From: Acetobacter sp. UBA5411
GTDB lineage: Bacteria > Pseudomonadota > Alphaproteobacteria > Acetobacterales > Acetobacteraceae
DNA length: 35,607 bases
Direction: 5' to 3'
Assembly: GCF_002409645.1 (NCBI RefSeq)
Contig: NZ_DHNR01000019.1
Location: 306,431 to 342,037, forward strand
Of the stretch, positions 15,363 to 24,182 are shown in pieces. The first letter of the stretch is position 1. Every line of letters begins with the position of its first letter. Made by a program: the position numbers and the translations under genes. The notes under the pieces are model-generated. The model saw only the letters and a program-made list of their open reading frames with translations, was not told the origin of the DNA and searched no databases.

Positions 15363-16685
15363 GTGCAGACCCGTCGGATACTTCTCGCCAGCGGCGCGGC
15401 CGCCATCACCGGTGGCGCCGGCCTTTTGAATGGTGTCGGCCTGTCAGGCACGGCACTCGCGGCAAAACCCCGTCATGCTGCCCGGCATGGCGGAAAGGCA
15501 GCGGCTTCTGCCCAGACTCCGGCAGCGGCTGTTGATTCGACGCCTGCCATGACGCCGATCGGTCCAGTGGACACGGTCGCACGCTGGGCCTGCATCACCG
15601 ATTTCGACAGCGGACAGGTGCTGCTGGAAAAAGCTGCTGACGAGCATATGCCGCCGTCCTCGCTTACCAAGATGATGACGGCTTATGTCGTTTTCGGCAT
15701 GCTCAATGCTGGACGCCTCAAGTTGGACCAGACGCTGCCGGTCAGTGAAAAGGCGTGGCGCATGCAGGGCTCGAAGATGTTCGTGCCGCTAGGCGAGAGC
15801 GTGCCTGTGCAGGATCTGATTCAGGGCATGCTGATCCAGTCCGGCAACGACGCCTGTATCGTGCTGGCGGAAGGCGTTTCCGGGTCAGAAGAGCAGTTTG
15901 TCGCCCTGATGAACGACACGGCCGCGAAGCTGGGCATGACCAATTCCCACTTCATGAACACAACCGGCTGGCCTGCGGAAGGCCATTACATGTCGGCGCG
16001 GGATGTCTGCACCATCGCGACTCATCTGATCCGCGATTTTCCGCAGTATTATCACTTCTTCTCCGAGACGTCGTTTGCCTTCAACAAGATCAATCAGGGC
16101 AACCGTAATGTTCTGGTCGACAAGGGGCTCGCGGACGGACTGAAGACCGGTCACACCGATGCCGGTGGTTTCGGGCTCTGTGCTTCCTCCAAGCGGGAAG
16201 GCCGTCGCGTGGTCATGGCGATCAACGGCATGGCGAGCACCAATATCCGTGCGCACGAAGGCGAGCGTCTGCTCGGCTGGGCTTTCGCCAATTTCGAGCT
16301 GGCCGTCATTGCCCGCAAAGGGCAGGTGCTCGATCAGGCCCCGGTATGGATGGGACAGGATGCAACCGTGCCGGTTGTGGCGTCCCGTGACGTGACGTTC
16401 CTGCTGCCGCACGGCTGGCAGTCTCGCGTGCATATTTCTGTCGATTATCTCGCACCGGTTACTGCACCAGTGACGGTTGGTCAGTCTCTCGGTCAGCTGA
16501 CCATCACACTGCCAACCAGTCAGACGGCGTTGGTGCCTCCGGCTCCCGTTGCTGGAGCGCCTGTGCCTGCTGCACCGGCTCCGCAGGGCACCGTTATCAC
16601 TGTGCCGGTTGAAGCGGGTTCCGCCGTGGCGAAACTTGGCTTCGGTGGACGCATTGCCGCCCGTCTTGGCATGAAGCGTCACTGA
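15363..16685 (+). CDS. D-alanyl-D-alanine carboxypeptidase (PBP5/DacC type)
   Basis: Penicillin-binding serine peptidase (family S11) that removes the terminal D-Ala of peptidoglycan stems in the periplasm. GTG at 15363 is chosen as start because AGGA lies eight bases upstream and it yields a twin-arginine-like signal MQTRRILLASGAAA; a TTG at 15339 is the other option. It has 440 residues. Catalytic motifs: SLTK (100-103), SGN (160-162), KTG (261-263). A PBP5-type C-terminal domain follows, then a Pro/Ala-rich stretch (PAPVAGAPVPAAPAPQG) and a basic end without an obvious amphipathic anchor helix. It lies third in the operon with the MltB-like gene and rlpA, and 4 bp ahead of tmk. Confidence 0.95.
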   Translation: MQTRRILLASGAAAITGGAGLLNGVGLSGTALAAKPRHAARHGGKAAASAQTPAAAVDSTPAMTPIGPVDTVARWACITDFDSGQVLLEKAADEHMPPSSLTKMMTAYVVFGMLNAGRLKLDQTLPVSEKAWRMQGSKMFVPLGESVPVQDLIQGMLIQSGNDACIVLAEGVSGSEEQFVALMNDTAAKLGMTNSHFMNTTGWPAEGHYMSARDVCTIATHLIRDFPQYYHFFSETSFAFNKINQGNRNVLVDKGLADGLKTGHTDAGGFGLCASSKREGRRVVMAINGMASTNIRAHEGERLLGWAFANFELAVIARKGQVLDQAPVWMGQDATVPVVASRDVTFLLPHGWQSRVHISVDYLAPVTAPVTVGQSLGQLTITLPTSQTALVPPAPVAGAPVPAAPAPQGTVITVPVEAGSAVAKLGFGGRIAARLGMKRH

Positions 16686-16689
16686 TAAG

Positions 16690-17364
16690 GTGAGCGTTGC
16701 AGGTAAAAAAACCGGTGCCTTCATCACCTTTGAAGGCGGAGAGGGTGCCGGTAAGTCAACGCAGCTTCGGGCTGTAGCGCCGCGTCTGGAAGCGCTCGGC
16801 TACGAGGTTGTGGAGACACGCGAGCCGGGCGGTTCTCCGGGTGCGGAAGCCTTGCGGGAACTGCTGCTCTTCGGGAAGCACGATCTTTCGGCGCGTGCCG
16901 AAATCATGATCCATTTCGCGGCCCGCTGCGATCATGTCGATCAGGTCATCCGGCCCGCCATGGAAGCGGGAAAGATCGTGCTGTGTGATCGTTTCTTCGA
17001 TTCTACCATGGCCTATCAGGGCTATGGACGGGGCGAGGGCGATCCGGCCCTGATTGCGATGATCCGTTCCCTGCGTGATTTTGTCGGCCTGACGCCGGAT
17101 CTGACCGTGCTGTTTGAGGTTGGTCTGGAAACAGGTCATCGCCGTATTACGGCGCGTGCGGCAGCCATTGCCGGACAGGGAGCCCCGCTGGATCGGTATG
17201 AAAGTGCTGATCGTGCCTTTCACGCCCGTCTTGCGGCAGGATTCCGTCAGATCGCCGACGAGGAGCCACAGCGTTTCGTGCGGGTTTCCTCCGAAAGCGA
17301 GGATGTGCCGGCGATTACCGACAGGGTGGTTGATCTGCTCAAGACGTTTCTCGAAAAGCGCTGA
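16690..17364 (+). CDS. tmk: Thymidylate kinase
   Basis: Phosphorylates dTMP to dTDP in the cytoplasm. 224 residues. P-loop FEGGEGAGKST (14-24), the TREPGG motif (43-48), the DRFFDST motif (100-106) and the LID region with R.ITARAAA...DRYE (152-171). GTG at 16690 is four bases behind the previous stop; AAGG overlaps the start, so translation is probably coupled. The next gene, holB, follows by three bases, the common alphaproteobacterial tmk-holB arrangement. Confidence 0.96.
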   Translation: MSVAGKKTGAFITFEGGEGAGKSTQLRAVAPRLEALGYEVVETREPGGSPGAEALRELLLFGKHDLSARAEIMIHFAARCDHVDQVIRPAMEAGKIVLCDRFFDSTMAYQGYGRGEGDPALIAMIRSLRDFVGLTPDLTVLFEVGLETGHRRITARAAAIAGQGAPLDRYESADRAFHARLAAGFRQIADEEPQRFVRVSSESEDVPAITDRVVDLLKTFLEKR

Positions 17365-17367
17365 GGC

Positions 17368-18384
17368 ATGGCGGCCCGACGCGCCACATCGGCCGCTGAA
17401 TCTGATCCCAATGCGGTTGTTTCACCAATGGACGCCGCTCGTGCGGCGTCGCTGCACGTTGTGGGGCATGACGCTGCATTCCGGGCGTTCGACGAGGCCT
17501 TTGCGTCCGGACGCCTGCACCATGCGTGGCTGCTGACCGGTCCGGAGGGAATCGGCAAACTTCCGCTGGCGTTTCGGATGGCCCGTAGGCTGCTTGGAGC
17601 GGAGGACGGTCATTCATCCGCTGGACGTCTGGTGAGTGCGGGCTCTCATCCTGATCTGCTGGCGGTCGGTCGGGCTTTTGACGAGAAGCGCCAGAAATTC
17701 CGTGGCGAGATCGTCGCCGATGACATTCGGCCGATCAACGCTTTCATGCATCGCACGGCGGCGGAAGGTGGCTGGCGGGTTGTCATCGTCGATACCGCAG
17801 AAGCCATGAACCGCAACGCGGCCAACGCGCTGCTCAAAATTCTCGAAGAGCCGCCTGTTCGCGCTATTCTGATCTTGACCAGCGCCACTCCCGGCGCGTT
17901 GTTGCCGACCATCCGTAGCCGCATACGGAAGCTGCCGGTCGCGCCGCTCCGGGAAAGCGATGTTCGCGCCGTGCTGAGGACGACTGTGCCTGACGCCGAG
18001 CCAGGTGAAATCGAGCGTGTCGTACCGCTGGCCGAAGGATCGCCGGGACGGGCGATAGCGCTTCTGGCTGACAAGGGCGGCGCTATCGACACTCTGGTGC
18101 ATGAAGCCGTCAGAGGAATGTCCACTGGACGTATTCTGGACGCCGCGGAATCCTTGTCCCGATCCGGAGACGCCGGTTTCGGACTGTTCTTTACCCTGTT
18201 GGGGAGCGCCATTGCCGAAGAAGCCCGTGCTGTATCTCAAAATGAGATCCAGACAGGTGTGCGGCTGGCCGATGCGTGGCGCGAAGTCGCGGAAATCCGG
18301 GCAAAGACCGAGCATTTCAATCTGGACAAGCAGGAAGCGATCATCGAGGCGTTGATGATCGCAGGACAGACGCAGCTCAGCTGA
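17368..18384 (+). CDS. holB: DNA polymerase III, delta-prime subunit
   Basis: Clamp-loader subunit of the replicative polymerase. 338 residues. AAA+ domain with GPEGIGKLPLA (58-68), the Walker A position, in which the usual Thr/Ser after Lys is Leu; delta-prime is known to be catalytically inactive, so this is tolerated. SRC-like region is TIRSRIRKLPV, with NALLKILEEPP ahead of it, both diagnostic of clamp-loader subunits. The four-Cys zinc module of enterobacterial delta-prime is missing (HSSAGRLVSAGSHPDL instead). It starts 3 bp after tmk. The downstream gene metG follows after 153 bp. Confidence 0.94.
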   Translation: MAARRATSAAESDPNAVVSPMDAARAASLHVVGHDAAFRAFDEAFASGRLHHAWLLTGPEGIGKLPLAFRMARRLLGAEDGHSSAGRLVSAGSHPDLLAVGRAFDEKRQKFRGEIVADDIRPINAFMHRTAAEGGWRVVIVDTAEAMNRNAANALLKILEEPPVRAILILTSATPGALLPTIRSRIRKLPVAPLRESDVRAVLRTTVPDAEPGEIERVVPLAEGSPGRAIALLADKGGAIDTLVHEAVRGMSTGRILDAAESLSRSGDAGFGLFFTLLGSAIAEEARAVSQNEIQTGVRLADAWREVAEIRAKTEHFNLDKQEAIIEALMIAGQTQLS

Positions 18385-18537
18385 ACAGAACGGATTTGCC
18401 TCTGCCGGGGGTCGCTTCATGAACAGCGATCCGATATGGATAGGGCTACACAGTCAGGACTGCGCGGTGCCTTACGCCCGTAAAGGAGCGTTCACGCCCG
18501 CGCCGATCCGACCGATAGATCTAACGAAGAGCAGGAC

Positions 18538-20085
18538 ATGACCGGCCGTTTTTACGTCACGACCCCGATTTATTATGTAAACGGCGCGCCCCATATCGGC
18601 CATGCCTACACCTCCATCGCTGCTGACATTGTCGCACGGTTCCGTCGCCTGTGTGGTGATGAGGTGTTTTTCCTGACCGGCACTGATGAGCACGGCCAGA
18701 AGGTCGAGCAGGCCGCGCAGGCCGCAGGCGAGGCCCCGCAGACGTTCACGGACCGGATTTCCGCTGATTTCCGCAATATGGCCGATGCGATGAACGTCTC
18801 TTACGACGACTTCATCCGCACGACCGAGCCGCGCCACATCGCGGGCGCTCAGGCCGTGTGGGAAAAGGTCGCGGCCAATGGCGATATCTATCTCGGCGCT
18901 TATGAAGGCTGGTACGCCCTGCGTGACGAGGCGTTCTACAACGAGGACGAAATCACCACACGTCCGGACGGCACCAAGGTCGCGCCGACTGGCGCGCCGG
19001 TGGAGTGGATGCGTGAACCGTCCTACTTCTTCAAACTGTCTGCCTATGAAGATCGCCTGCTCGAACTCTACGAGAAACACCCGGATTTCATCGGTCCTGC
19101 CGGTCGCCGCAACGAGATCGTCAGCTTCGTCAAGCAGGGGCTGCGTGATCTTTCCGTCAGCCGCACGAGCTTCAAGTGGGGCGTGCCGGTTCCGGGCGAT
19201 GCGGATCATGTCATGTATGTGTGGTTCGATGCACTGACCAACTACCTGACCGCGCTGGGTTATCCTGACGCCGATGCGCCGCGCATGAAGTTCTGGCCCG
19301 CCAATCTGCATCTGGTCGGCAAGGACATCGCCCGTTTCCACACGGTTTACTGGCCCGCTTTCCTGATGGCCGCCGGTATCGAACTGCCGGACATGGTTTT
19401 CTCCAACGGCTGGTGGACAGTCGAGGGCGAGAAGATGAGCAAGTCGCTCGGCAACGTCATCGACCCGCGTGATCTGGTGAAGGAATTCGGCGTCGATCCG
19501 GTTCGCTTCTTCCTGATGCGGGAAGTGCCGTTCGGTGGTGACAGTGATCTGTCGCGCCGCTCGCTCATCAATCGACTGAATGTCGAACTGGCCAATGACC
19601 TCGGCAATCTTGGCCAGCGCACGCTGTCCCTGATCGCCCGTAACTGCGGCGGCATCCTGCCCGCGCAGGGCAAGCACACCGAGGCGGACGCCCATCTGTT
19701 GGGACAGGCCGCCGTTCTGCCCGACGTGATGAAGGCGCAGATCGCTCGCGTCGCTCTGACTGACGCACTGGAAGAAGCGTGGAAATTAATCCGCGCCTGC
19801 AACGCCTATATCGACCATCAGGCTCCGTGGGCGCTGAAAAAGACCGATCCCGAGCGGATGGCCGACGTGCTGCGTGTTCTGGCCGATGCGCTCCGCTCCA
19901 TCGCCACGGTGCTTCAGCCCTATATTCCGGAGAGCATGGACAAGATGCTCACGCAGCTTGGTGTTGAGCCGGGCGAGCGTGACTTCGATGCGCTGGAAAT
20001 GCCGCTTCCTGCCGGTCGTCAGTTGCCGAAGCCGGAAGGGATTTTCCCCCGTTACGTCGAACCGGAGGCTGGTGAGGCAAAATGA
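18538..20085 (+). CDS. metG: Methionyl-tRNA synthetase (short form)
   Basis: Charges both initiator and elongator tRNA-Met. It has 515 residues, the short form without the C-terminal tRNA-binding domain. HIGH motif GAPHIGHAYT (17-26), KMSKS at 299-303 (GEKMSKSLGN), and anticodon-domain region around NAYIDHQAPWALKK. The 153 bp before it holds no gene and may carry its own promoter. Its stop overlaps the tatD start (ATGA at 20082-20085). A 407-codon open frame on the minus strand (18472-19695) is an antisense artefact of GC-rich codon use. Confidence 0.97.
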   Translation: MTGRFYVTTPIYYVNGAPHIGHAYTSIAADIVARFRRLCGDEVFFLTGTDEHGQKVEQAAQAAGEAPQTFTDRISADFRNMADAMNVSYDDFIRTTEPRHIAGAQAVWEKVAANGDIYLGAYEGWYALRDEAFYNEDEITTRPDGTKVAPTGAPVEWMREPSYFFKLSAYEDRLLELYEKHPDFIGPAGRRNEIVSFVKQGLRDLSVSRTSFKWGVPVPGDADHVMYVWFDALTNYLTALGYPDADAPRMKFWPANLHLVGKDIARFHTVYWPAFLMAAGIELPDMVFSNGWWTVEGEKMSKSLGNVIDPRDLVKEFGVDPVRFFLMREVPFGGDSDLSRRSLINRLNVELANDLGNLGQRTLSLIARNCGGILPAQGKHTEADAHLLGQAAVLPDVMKAQIARVALTDALEEAWKLIRACNAYIDHQAPWALKKTDPERMADVLRVLADALRSIATVLQPYIPESMDKMLTQLGVEPGERDFDALEMPLPAGRQLPKPEGIFPRYVEPEAGEAK

Positions 20086-20873
20086 CCGGACTGATCGACA
20101 CGCACTGTCATCTCGATCATTTCTCGCAAGAGGAAATGCCGGCACTACTGGATCGCGCGAAGGAATTCGGTCTGGAGGGCATGGTCACCATCGGCACGAG
20201 GCTGTCGCGGCAGTCCGAACAGAAAACTCTGACCCGTTACAGCCGTCCCGACCTGTCGATCTGGTGCGCTATCGGCACGCATCCGGATCACGTGATGGAA
20301 GAGGCCTCGATGGACGCCGAAGCCATCGTGAAACTGGCCGAAGATCCGGAAGTGGTGGCAATCGGCGAGAGTGGTCTGGATTATTTCCACGGTGCGGAAG
20401 AGGTGCGTCCCACGCAGCAGGCCAGCTTTCGCGAGCACGTTCATGCGGCGCGTCTGACCGGTCTGCCTCTGGCCATTCACACCCGTCAGGCCGATGAAGA
20501 TATGGCGTCGATCCTGCGTGAAGAAACAGAGACGCGCGGAGCCTTTCCGTTCCTGTTGCACTGCTTCGCGTCAGGTCCGGAACTGGCGAAGACAGCTCTG
20601 GAACTGGGCGGCTATCTCAGCTTCTCAGGAATCGTGACGTTTCCGAAGTGTCAGGAATTGCGTGATATTGCGGCCAGTGTGCCGCTGGATCGCATCTTTG
20701 TCGAAACTGATTCGCCTTTTCTTGCGCCTGTTCCACGTCGCGGCAAGCGGAACGAGCCGGGCTATACGGCTTACACCGCTGCTGTAGTCGCACAGGCGCG
20801 AGGGATGGAGGAGCAGGCTTTCATTGAGGCGACAACCGCCAATTTCCGCCGCCTGTTTAGCCGCGCTCACTGA
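20082..20873 (+). CDS. tatD: TatD-family metal-dependent hydrolase
   Basis: TatD/YcfH-type hydrolase of the amidohydrolase superfamily, with known 3'-5' exonuclease activity in relatives. 263 residues, standard length. Metal ligands are all present: DTHCHLD (His8, His10), GESGLDY (Glu96), IHTRQ (His133), LHCF (His160) and ETDSPFLAP (Asp210). The PHRGKxNEP signature reads PVPRRGKRNEP, with Arg in place of His. It overlaps metG by four bases and is followed after 30 bp by the MBL-fold gene, a common alphaproteobacterial trio. Confidence 0.95.
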   Translation: MTGLIDTHCHLDHFSQEEMPALLDRAKEFGLEGMVTIGTRLSRQSEQKTLTRYSRPDLSIWCAIGTHPDHVMEEASMDAEAIVKLAEDPEVVAIGESGLDYFHGAEEVRPTQQASFREHVHAARLTGLPLAIHTRQADEDMASILREETETRGAFPFLLHCFASGPELAKTALELGGYLSFSGIVTFPKCQELRDIAASVPLDRIFVETDSPFLAPVPRRGKRNEPGYTAYTAAVVAQARGMEEQAFIEATTANFRRLFSRAH

Positions 20874-20903
20874 AACAGCCATTCAATACGGGAAAGATCA
20901 ATC

Positions 20904-21722
20904 GTGACTGACACCACGCTCACCATCACCGTTCTTGGTTGTGGAGGCTCTTCTGGCGTACCGCTTATCGGTGGAGCCGACGGGCGTGGGGCATGGGGCG
21001 AATGTGATCCGAATGAGCCGCGCAATCGCCGGACACGCGCGTCCATTGTAGTGCAGGCTCCGGACAAGCGTCGTCTGCTTGTCGACACAGGGCCGGATAT
21101 GCGCAATCAGCTGATTGCAAACGGCATTCCGTATGCCGATGCGATTTTCTACACGCATGCTCATGCCGATCATATCGCCGGTCTGGATGATGTGCGTCCC
21201 TTCAACTGGGCGCTTGAACGGCCGATTGAGATTTTCGGCACCGAGACGACTCTTTCAGAGATTCACGGGCGCTTTGACTACGCGTTCCGTCCGTGGACTC
21301 CAAAGGATGCGTTTCGTCCCGGTGTTGAGCCCCGTTTCATCAAGGGGGGAGAGCGGCAGGAGATTGTCGGTCTGCTTCTTGATGTTTTCGAGCAGGACCA
21401 CGGCAAGCTGAACTCGCTCGGCTTCCGTTGCGGAGGCTTTGCCTATTGCACGGACGTCGTGTCCCTGACCGATGAGGTCCTCTCTCTGCTGGAAGGCGTC
21501 GATACCTGGATGGTTGATTGCCTCCAACTGAAGCCTCACTCGGCCCATGCGTGGCTGGACCGGGTTCTTGAATGGCGTGAGCGTATTCAGCCGCGTCGGA
21601 CAATTCTCACGCATCTTGGGCCGTTCATGGATTGGGCGACACTTGAGAAGACGCTTCCTGATGGTGTCGAGGCGGCTTTTGATGGTCTGACCTTCACAGC
21701 ACCGGGTCTGATCGCCTCCTGA
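20904..21722 (+). CDS. MBL-fold metallo-hydrolase (PhnP/RNase Z-like)
   Basis: A 272-residue metallo-beta-lactamase-fold protein. It starts with LGCGGSSGVPLIGG (11-24), as in PhnP-type phosphodiesterases, followed by TGPDMRNQL and the metal site HAHADH (85-90), a later FAYCTDV (Asp ligand) and ILTHLG (His ligand). Members of this subgroup cleave cyclic phosphodiesters or nucleic acids; the substrate here is not readable. The position behind metG-tatD is conserved in alphaproteobacteria. A hairpin terminator lies about 38 bp after the stop, closing this long plus-strand gene train. Confidence 0.88.
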   Translation: MTDTTLTITVLGCGGSSGVPLIGGADGRGAWGECDPNEPRNRRTRASIVVQAPDKRRLLVDTGPDMRNQLIANGIPYADAIFYTHAHADHIAGLDDVRPFNWALERPIEIFGTETTLSEIHGRFDYAFRPWTPKDAFRPGVEPRFIKGGERQEIVGLLLDVFEQDHGKLNSLGFRCGGFAYCTDVVSLTDEVLSLLEGVDTWMVDCLQLKPHSAHAWLDRVLEWRERIQPRRTILTHLGPFMDWATLEKTLPDGVEAAFDGLTFTAPGLIAS

Positions 21723-22208
21723 TCCGAATCGCGAGATTCGCGGTGTTTATCAGGAAAAACCGCGACTGGCGGCCTTTTCTTCCTTTATGAGGTGAACGGG
21801 CTGTCAGCGCTGCACATGGATGTGACGCGTTCCTCATGAATTCGTCAGATCTTCTGTAATTTCTTGATTTGAAATGAAAAGTTCATTGCGAGCAGAGCAC
21901 ATGCTGCTGCCGACAATGGAAAGAATAGCGATTTCTCTTGAAAATATCGTCGTCGGTTCGATAGCGTGGTCTTGTGAACCGGACAGGACCGCGTCTTCTG
22001 CCTTTTTTTGGACAAAATGACAAGTCCTGATTTTCGATTCTGTGGTGTCTCACACGTTTGTTCACTCTCTGTTCATTGCGATGCTGTAATGGGACAAGCA
22101 GACTGAACCAGCGATTACACGGAAGGGATACTTCAATGCCCGAAAGGTTTTCTTCTATTGCGTAATAATTCTGCATCTGACTTCTGAAATTTCCGGAGAG
22201 CGGTACTG
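21723..22208. other. 486-bp non-coding region upstream of prkA
   Basis: Apart from the terminator at its left end, no gene is seen. It is AT-richer than its flanks. An exact 11-bp direct repeat, GTTCATTGCGA, occurs at 21881-21891 and 22071-22081, 190 bp apart. The second copy is 128 bp before the prkA start. The region probably holds the promoter and control sites for prkA-yeaH-spoVR; no sigma-factor consensus could be called with confidence. Confidence 0.5.
21756..21785 (+). terminator. Rho-independent terminator after the MBL-fold gene
   Basis: CCGC (21760-21763) and GCGG (21769-21772) form a short GC stem flanked by AAAA before and CCTTTTCTTCCTTT after. A second hairpin with 6-bp arms CGAATC/GATTCG (21725-21740) sits directly after the stop codon. 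Together they make a good transcription end. Confidence 0.65.
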
Positions 22209-24155
22209 ATGGCTTCTGTCTCTGACGTTTTTTCCCTGGCAACCGCGATGCGAGACCGGCACCGCGAGACTGAAATGAGCCTTGCGGAATATCTCGAAGC
22301 CTGCCGGACTGATCCATCCTGCTACGCCAGCGCGGCGGAGCGTATGCTGAAGGCGATCGGTGAGCCGGTGATGGTCGATACCTCCCGTGACCCGCGCCAG
22401 TCGCGCATCTTCATGAACCGCACACTCCGCATCTATCCGGCCTTCAAGGATTTTTACGGCATGGAGGAGACGATCGAGCAGATCGTTGGCTTCTTCCGTC
22501 ATGCCGCTCAGGGGCTGGAGGAGCGGAAACAGATTCTCTACCTGCTTGGCCCCGTTGGTGGCGGTAAGTCCTCGCTTGGTGAGCGTCTCAAGACCCTTAT
22601 GGAACATGAGCCGATCTATGTGCTCAAGGCGGGAAGACATCTCAGCCCTGTCTTTGAAAGCCCGCTCGGTCTGTTCGATCCCTTCACGATGAGTGAGGCG
22701 CTTGAACGCGATTACGGCATCCCGCGACGTGTTCTGACAGGAATCGCCAGTCCGTGGGCGCTCAAGCGACTGGAGGAGTTCGACGGAGACATTTCGCGCT
22801 TCAACGTTGTCAAACTGAACCCGTCCAAGCTGCGGCAGATCGCCATCGCCAAGACGGAGCCGGGGGATGACAACAATCAGGATGTGTCGGCCCTCGTCGG
22901 AAAGGTCGATATTCGACAGCTGGAACATTTCAGCCAGAACGATCCGGACGCTTACAGCTTCTCGGGGGGGCTGAATCGCGCCAATCAGGGAATTCTCGAG
23001 TTTGTCGAGATGTTCAAGGCGCCGATCAAAATGCTGCATCCGCTACTGACGGCGACGCAGGAAGGCAACTATGTCGGCACGGAAAATATTGGCTCCATCC
23101 CGTTCACGGGTGTCATTCTGGCGCACTCGAACGAGGCTGAATGGCAGAGTTTCCGCAACAACCGCACGAATGAAGCCTTCCTTGACCGTGTCTGCGTTAT
23201 CAAGGTGCCTTACTGCCTGCGGGTAACGGAAGAAGCGAAGATCTACGAGAAACTGGTGGAATCATCGGCTCTCAAGGAAGCGCCGCTTGCTCCCAATACG
23301 CTTGACATGCTGGCGCGCTTCGCTGTGCTGTCGAGACTGAAAACTCACCCCAATTCAACGCAGTATGCGAAGCTGCGAGTGTATGACGGTGAAAATATCC
23401 GTGAGACCGATCCCAAGGCCCGCACCATGCAGGAATACCGTGATGCGGCCGGTGTGGATGAGGGTATGGACGGCATTTCCACCCGTTTCGCCTACAAGGT
23501 GCTGTCAGCAACCTTCAACCATGATTCAACGGAGATTTCAGCCGATCCTGTCCATCTGATGTATGTGCTCGAACAAGCGGTCAGACGGGAGCAGTTTCCG
23601 CCGGAGGTGGAAGCGAACTACCTTGCCGTTCTGAAATCCGAGCTGGCGGGTCGCTACGCGGAATTCCTCGGTAATGAAATCCAGAAAGCCTATCTGGAAA
23701 GTTACAGTGATTACGGACAGAATCTGTTCGATCGCTATCTCGATTACGCGGATGCCTGGATTGAGGATCAGGACTTCAAGGACCCTGATACCGGTCAGAT
23801 GCTCAATCGTGATCTTCTCAATGCTGAACTGACGAAGATCGAAAAACCGGCAGGCATCGCCAACCCGAAAGACTTCCGGAACGAGGTGGTGAAATTCGCG
23901 CTTCGCTCACGGGCATCCAACGGGGGGCGCAATCCCTCCTGGACATCCTATGAGAAGATCCGGGATGTGATCGAAAAGCGGATGTTCAGTCAGGTGGAAG
24001 ATCTTTTGCCTGTCATCAGCTTCGGTTCCAAGAAAGATGGTGAAACTGAGCGCAAACATGACGAATTCGTCGAACGCATGATGGAACGCGGCTACACGGA
24101 ACGACAGGTCCGTAGGCTCGTTGAATGGTACATGCGCGTAAAACAGTCTGCCTGA
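22209..24155 (+). CDS. prkA: PrkA-family serine protein kinase / AAA+ protein (YeaG)
   Basis: A 648-residue cytoplasmic protein of the PrkA (YeaG) family. The N-terminal AAA-like domain has Walker A GPVGGGKSS (114-122); the C-terminal PrkA kinase-like domain covers roughly 400-640. In E. coli, YeaG responds to nitrogen starvation and stationary phase; in Bacillus the relative acts in sporulation. GGAGAG lies eight bases before the ATG. It is first of three genes, prkA-yeaH-spoVR, a widely conserved cluster; the gap to yeaH is 27 bp. Confidence 0.96.
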   Translation: MASVSDVFSLATAMRDRHRETEMSLAEYLEACRTDPSCYASAAERMLKAIGEPVMVDTSRDPRQSRIFMNRTLRIYPAFKDFYGMEETIEQIVGFFRHAAQGLEERKQILYLLGPVGGGKSSLGERLKTLMEHEPIYVLKAGRHLSPVFESPLGLFDPFTMSEALERDYGIPRRVLTGIASPWALKRLEEFDGDISRFNVVKLNPSKLRQIAIAKTEPGDDNNQDVSALVGKVDIRQLEHFSQNDPDAYSFSGGLNRANQGILEFVEMFKAPIKMLHPLLTATQEGNYVGTENIGSIPFTGVILAHSNEAEWQSFRNNRTNEAFLDRVCVIKVPYCLRVTEEAKIYEKLVESSALKEAPLAPNTLDMLARFAVLSRLKTHPNSTQYAKLRVYDGENIRETDPKARTMQEYRDAAGVDEGMDGISTRFAYKVLSATFNHDSTEISADPVHLMYVLEQAVRREQFPPEVEANYLAVLKSELAGRYAEFLGNEIQKAYLESYSDYGQNLFDRYLDYADAWIEDQDFKDPDTGQMLNRDLLNAELTKIEKPAGIANPKDFRNEVVKFALRSRASNGGRNPSWTSYEKIRDVIEKRMFSQVEDLLPVISFGSKKDGETERKHDEFVERMMERGYTERQVRRLVEWYMRVKQSA

Positions 24156-24182
24156 CATACGCCCACAGATCAGGGGTGCGAC

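Noticed and set aside
15885..16727. 280-codon minus-strand frame opposite the D,D-carboxypeptidase gene
   Set aside because: Shadow of a gene with SxxK, SGN and KTG motifs in frame on the other strand.
18472..19695. 407-codon open frame on the minus strand opposite metG
   Set aside because: It is wholly antisense to a clear MetRS gene; its protein has no domain pattern and reflects GC-rich codon bias.
22155..23039. 294-codon open frame on the minus strand opposite prkA
   Set aside because: Antisense to the P-loop region of PrkA; no recognisable motif or ribosome site.
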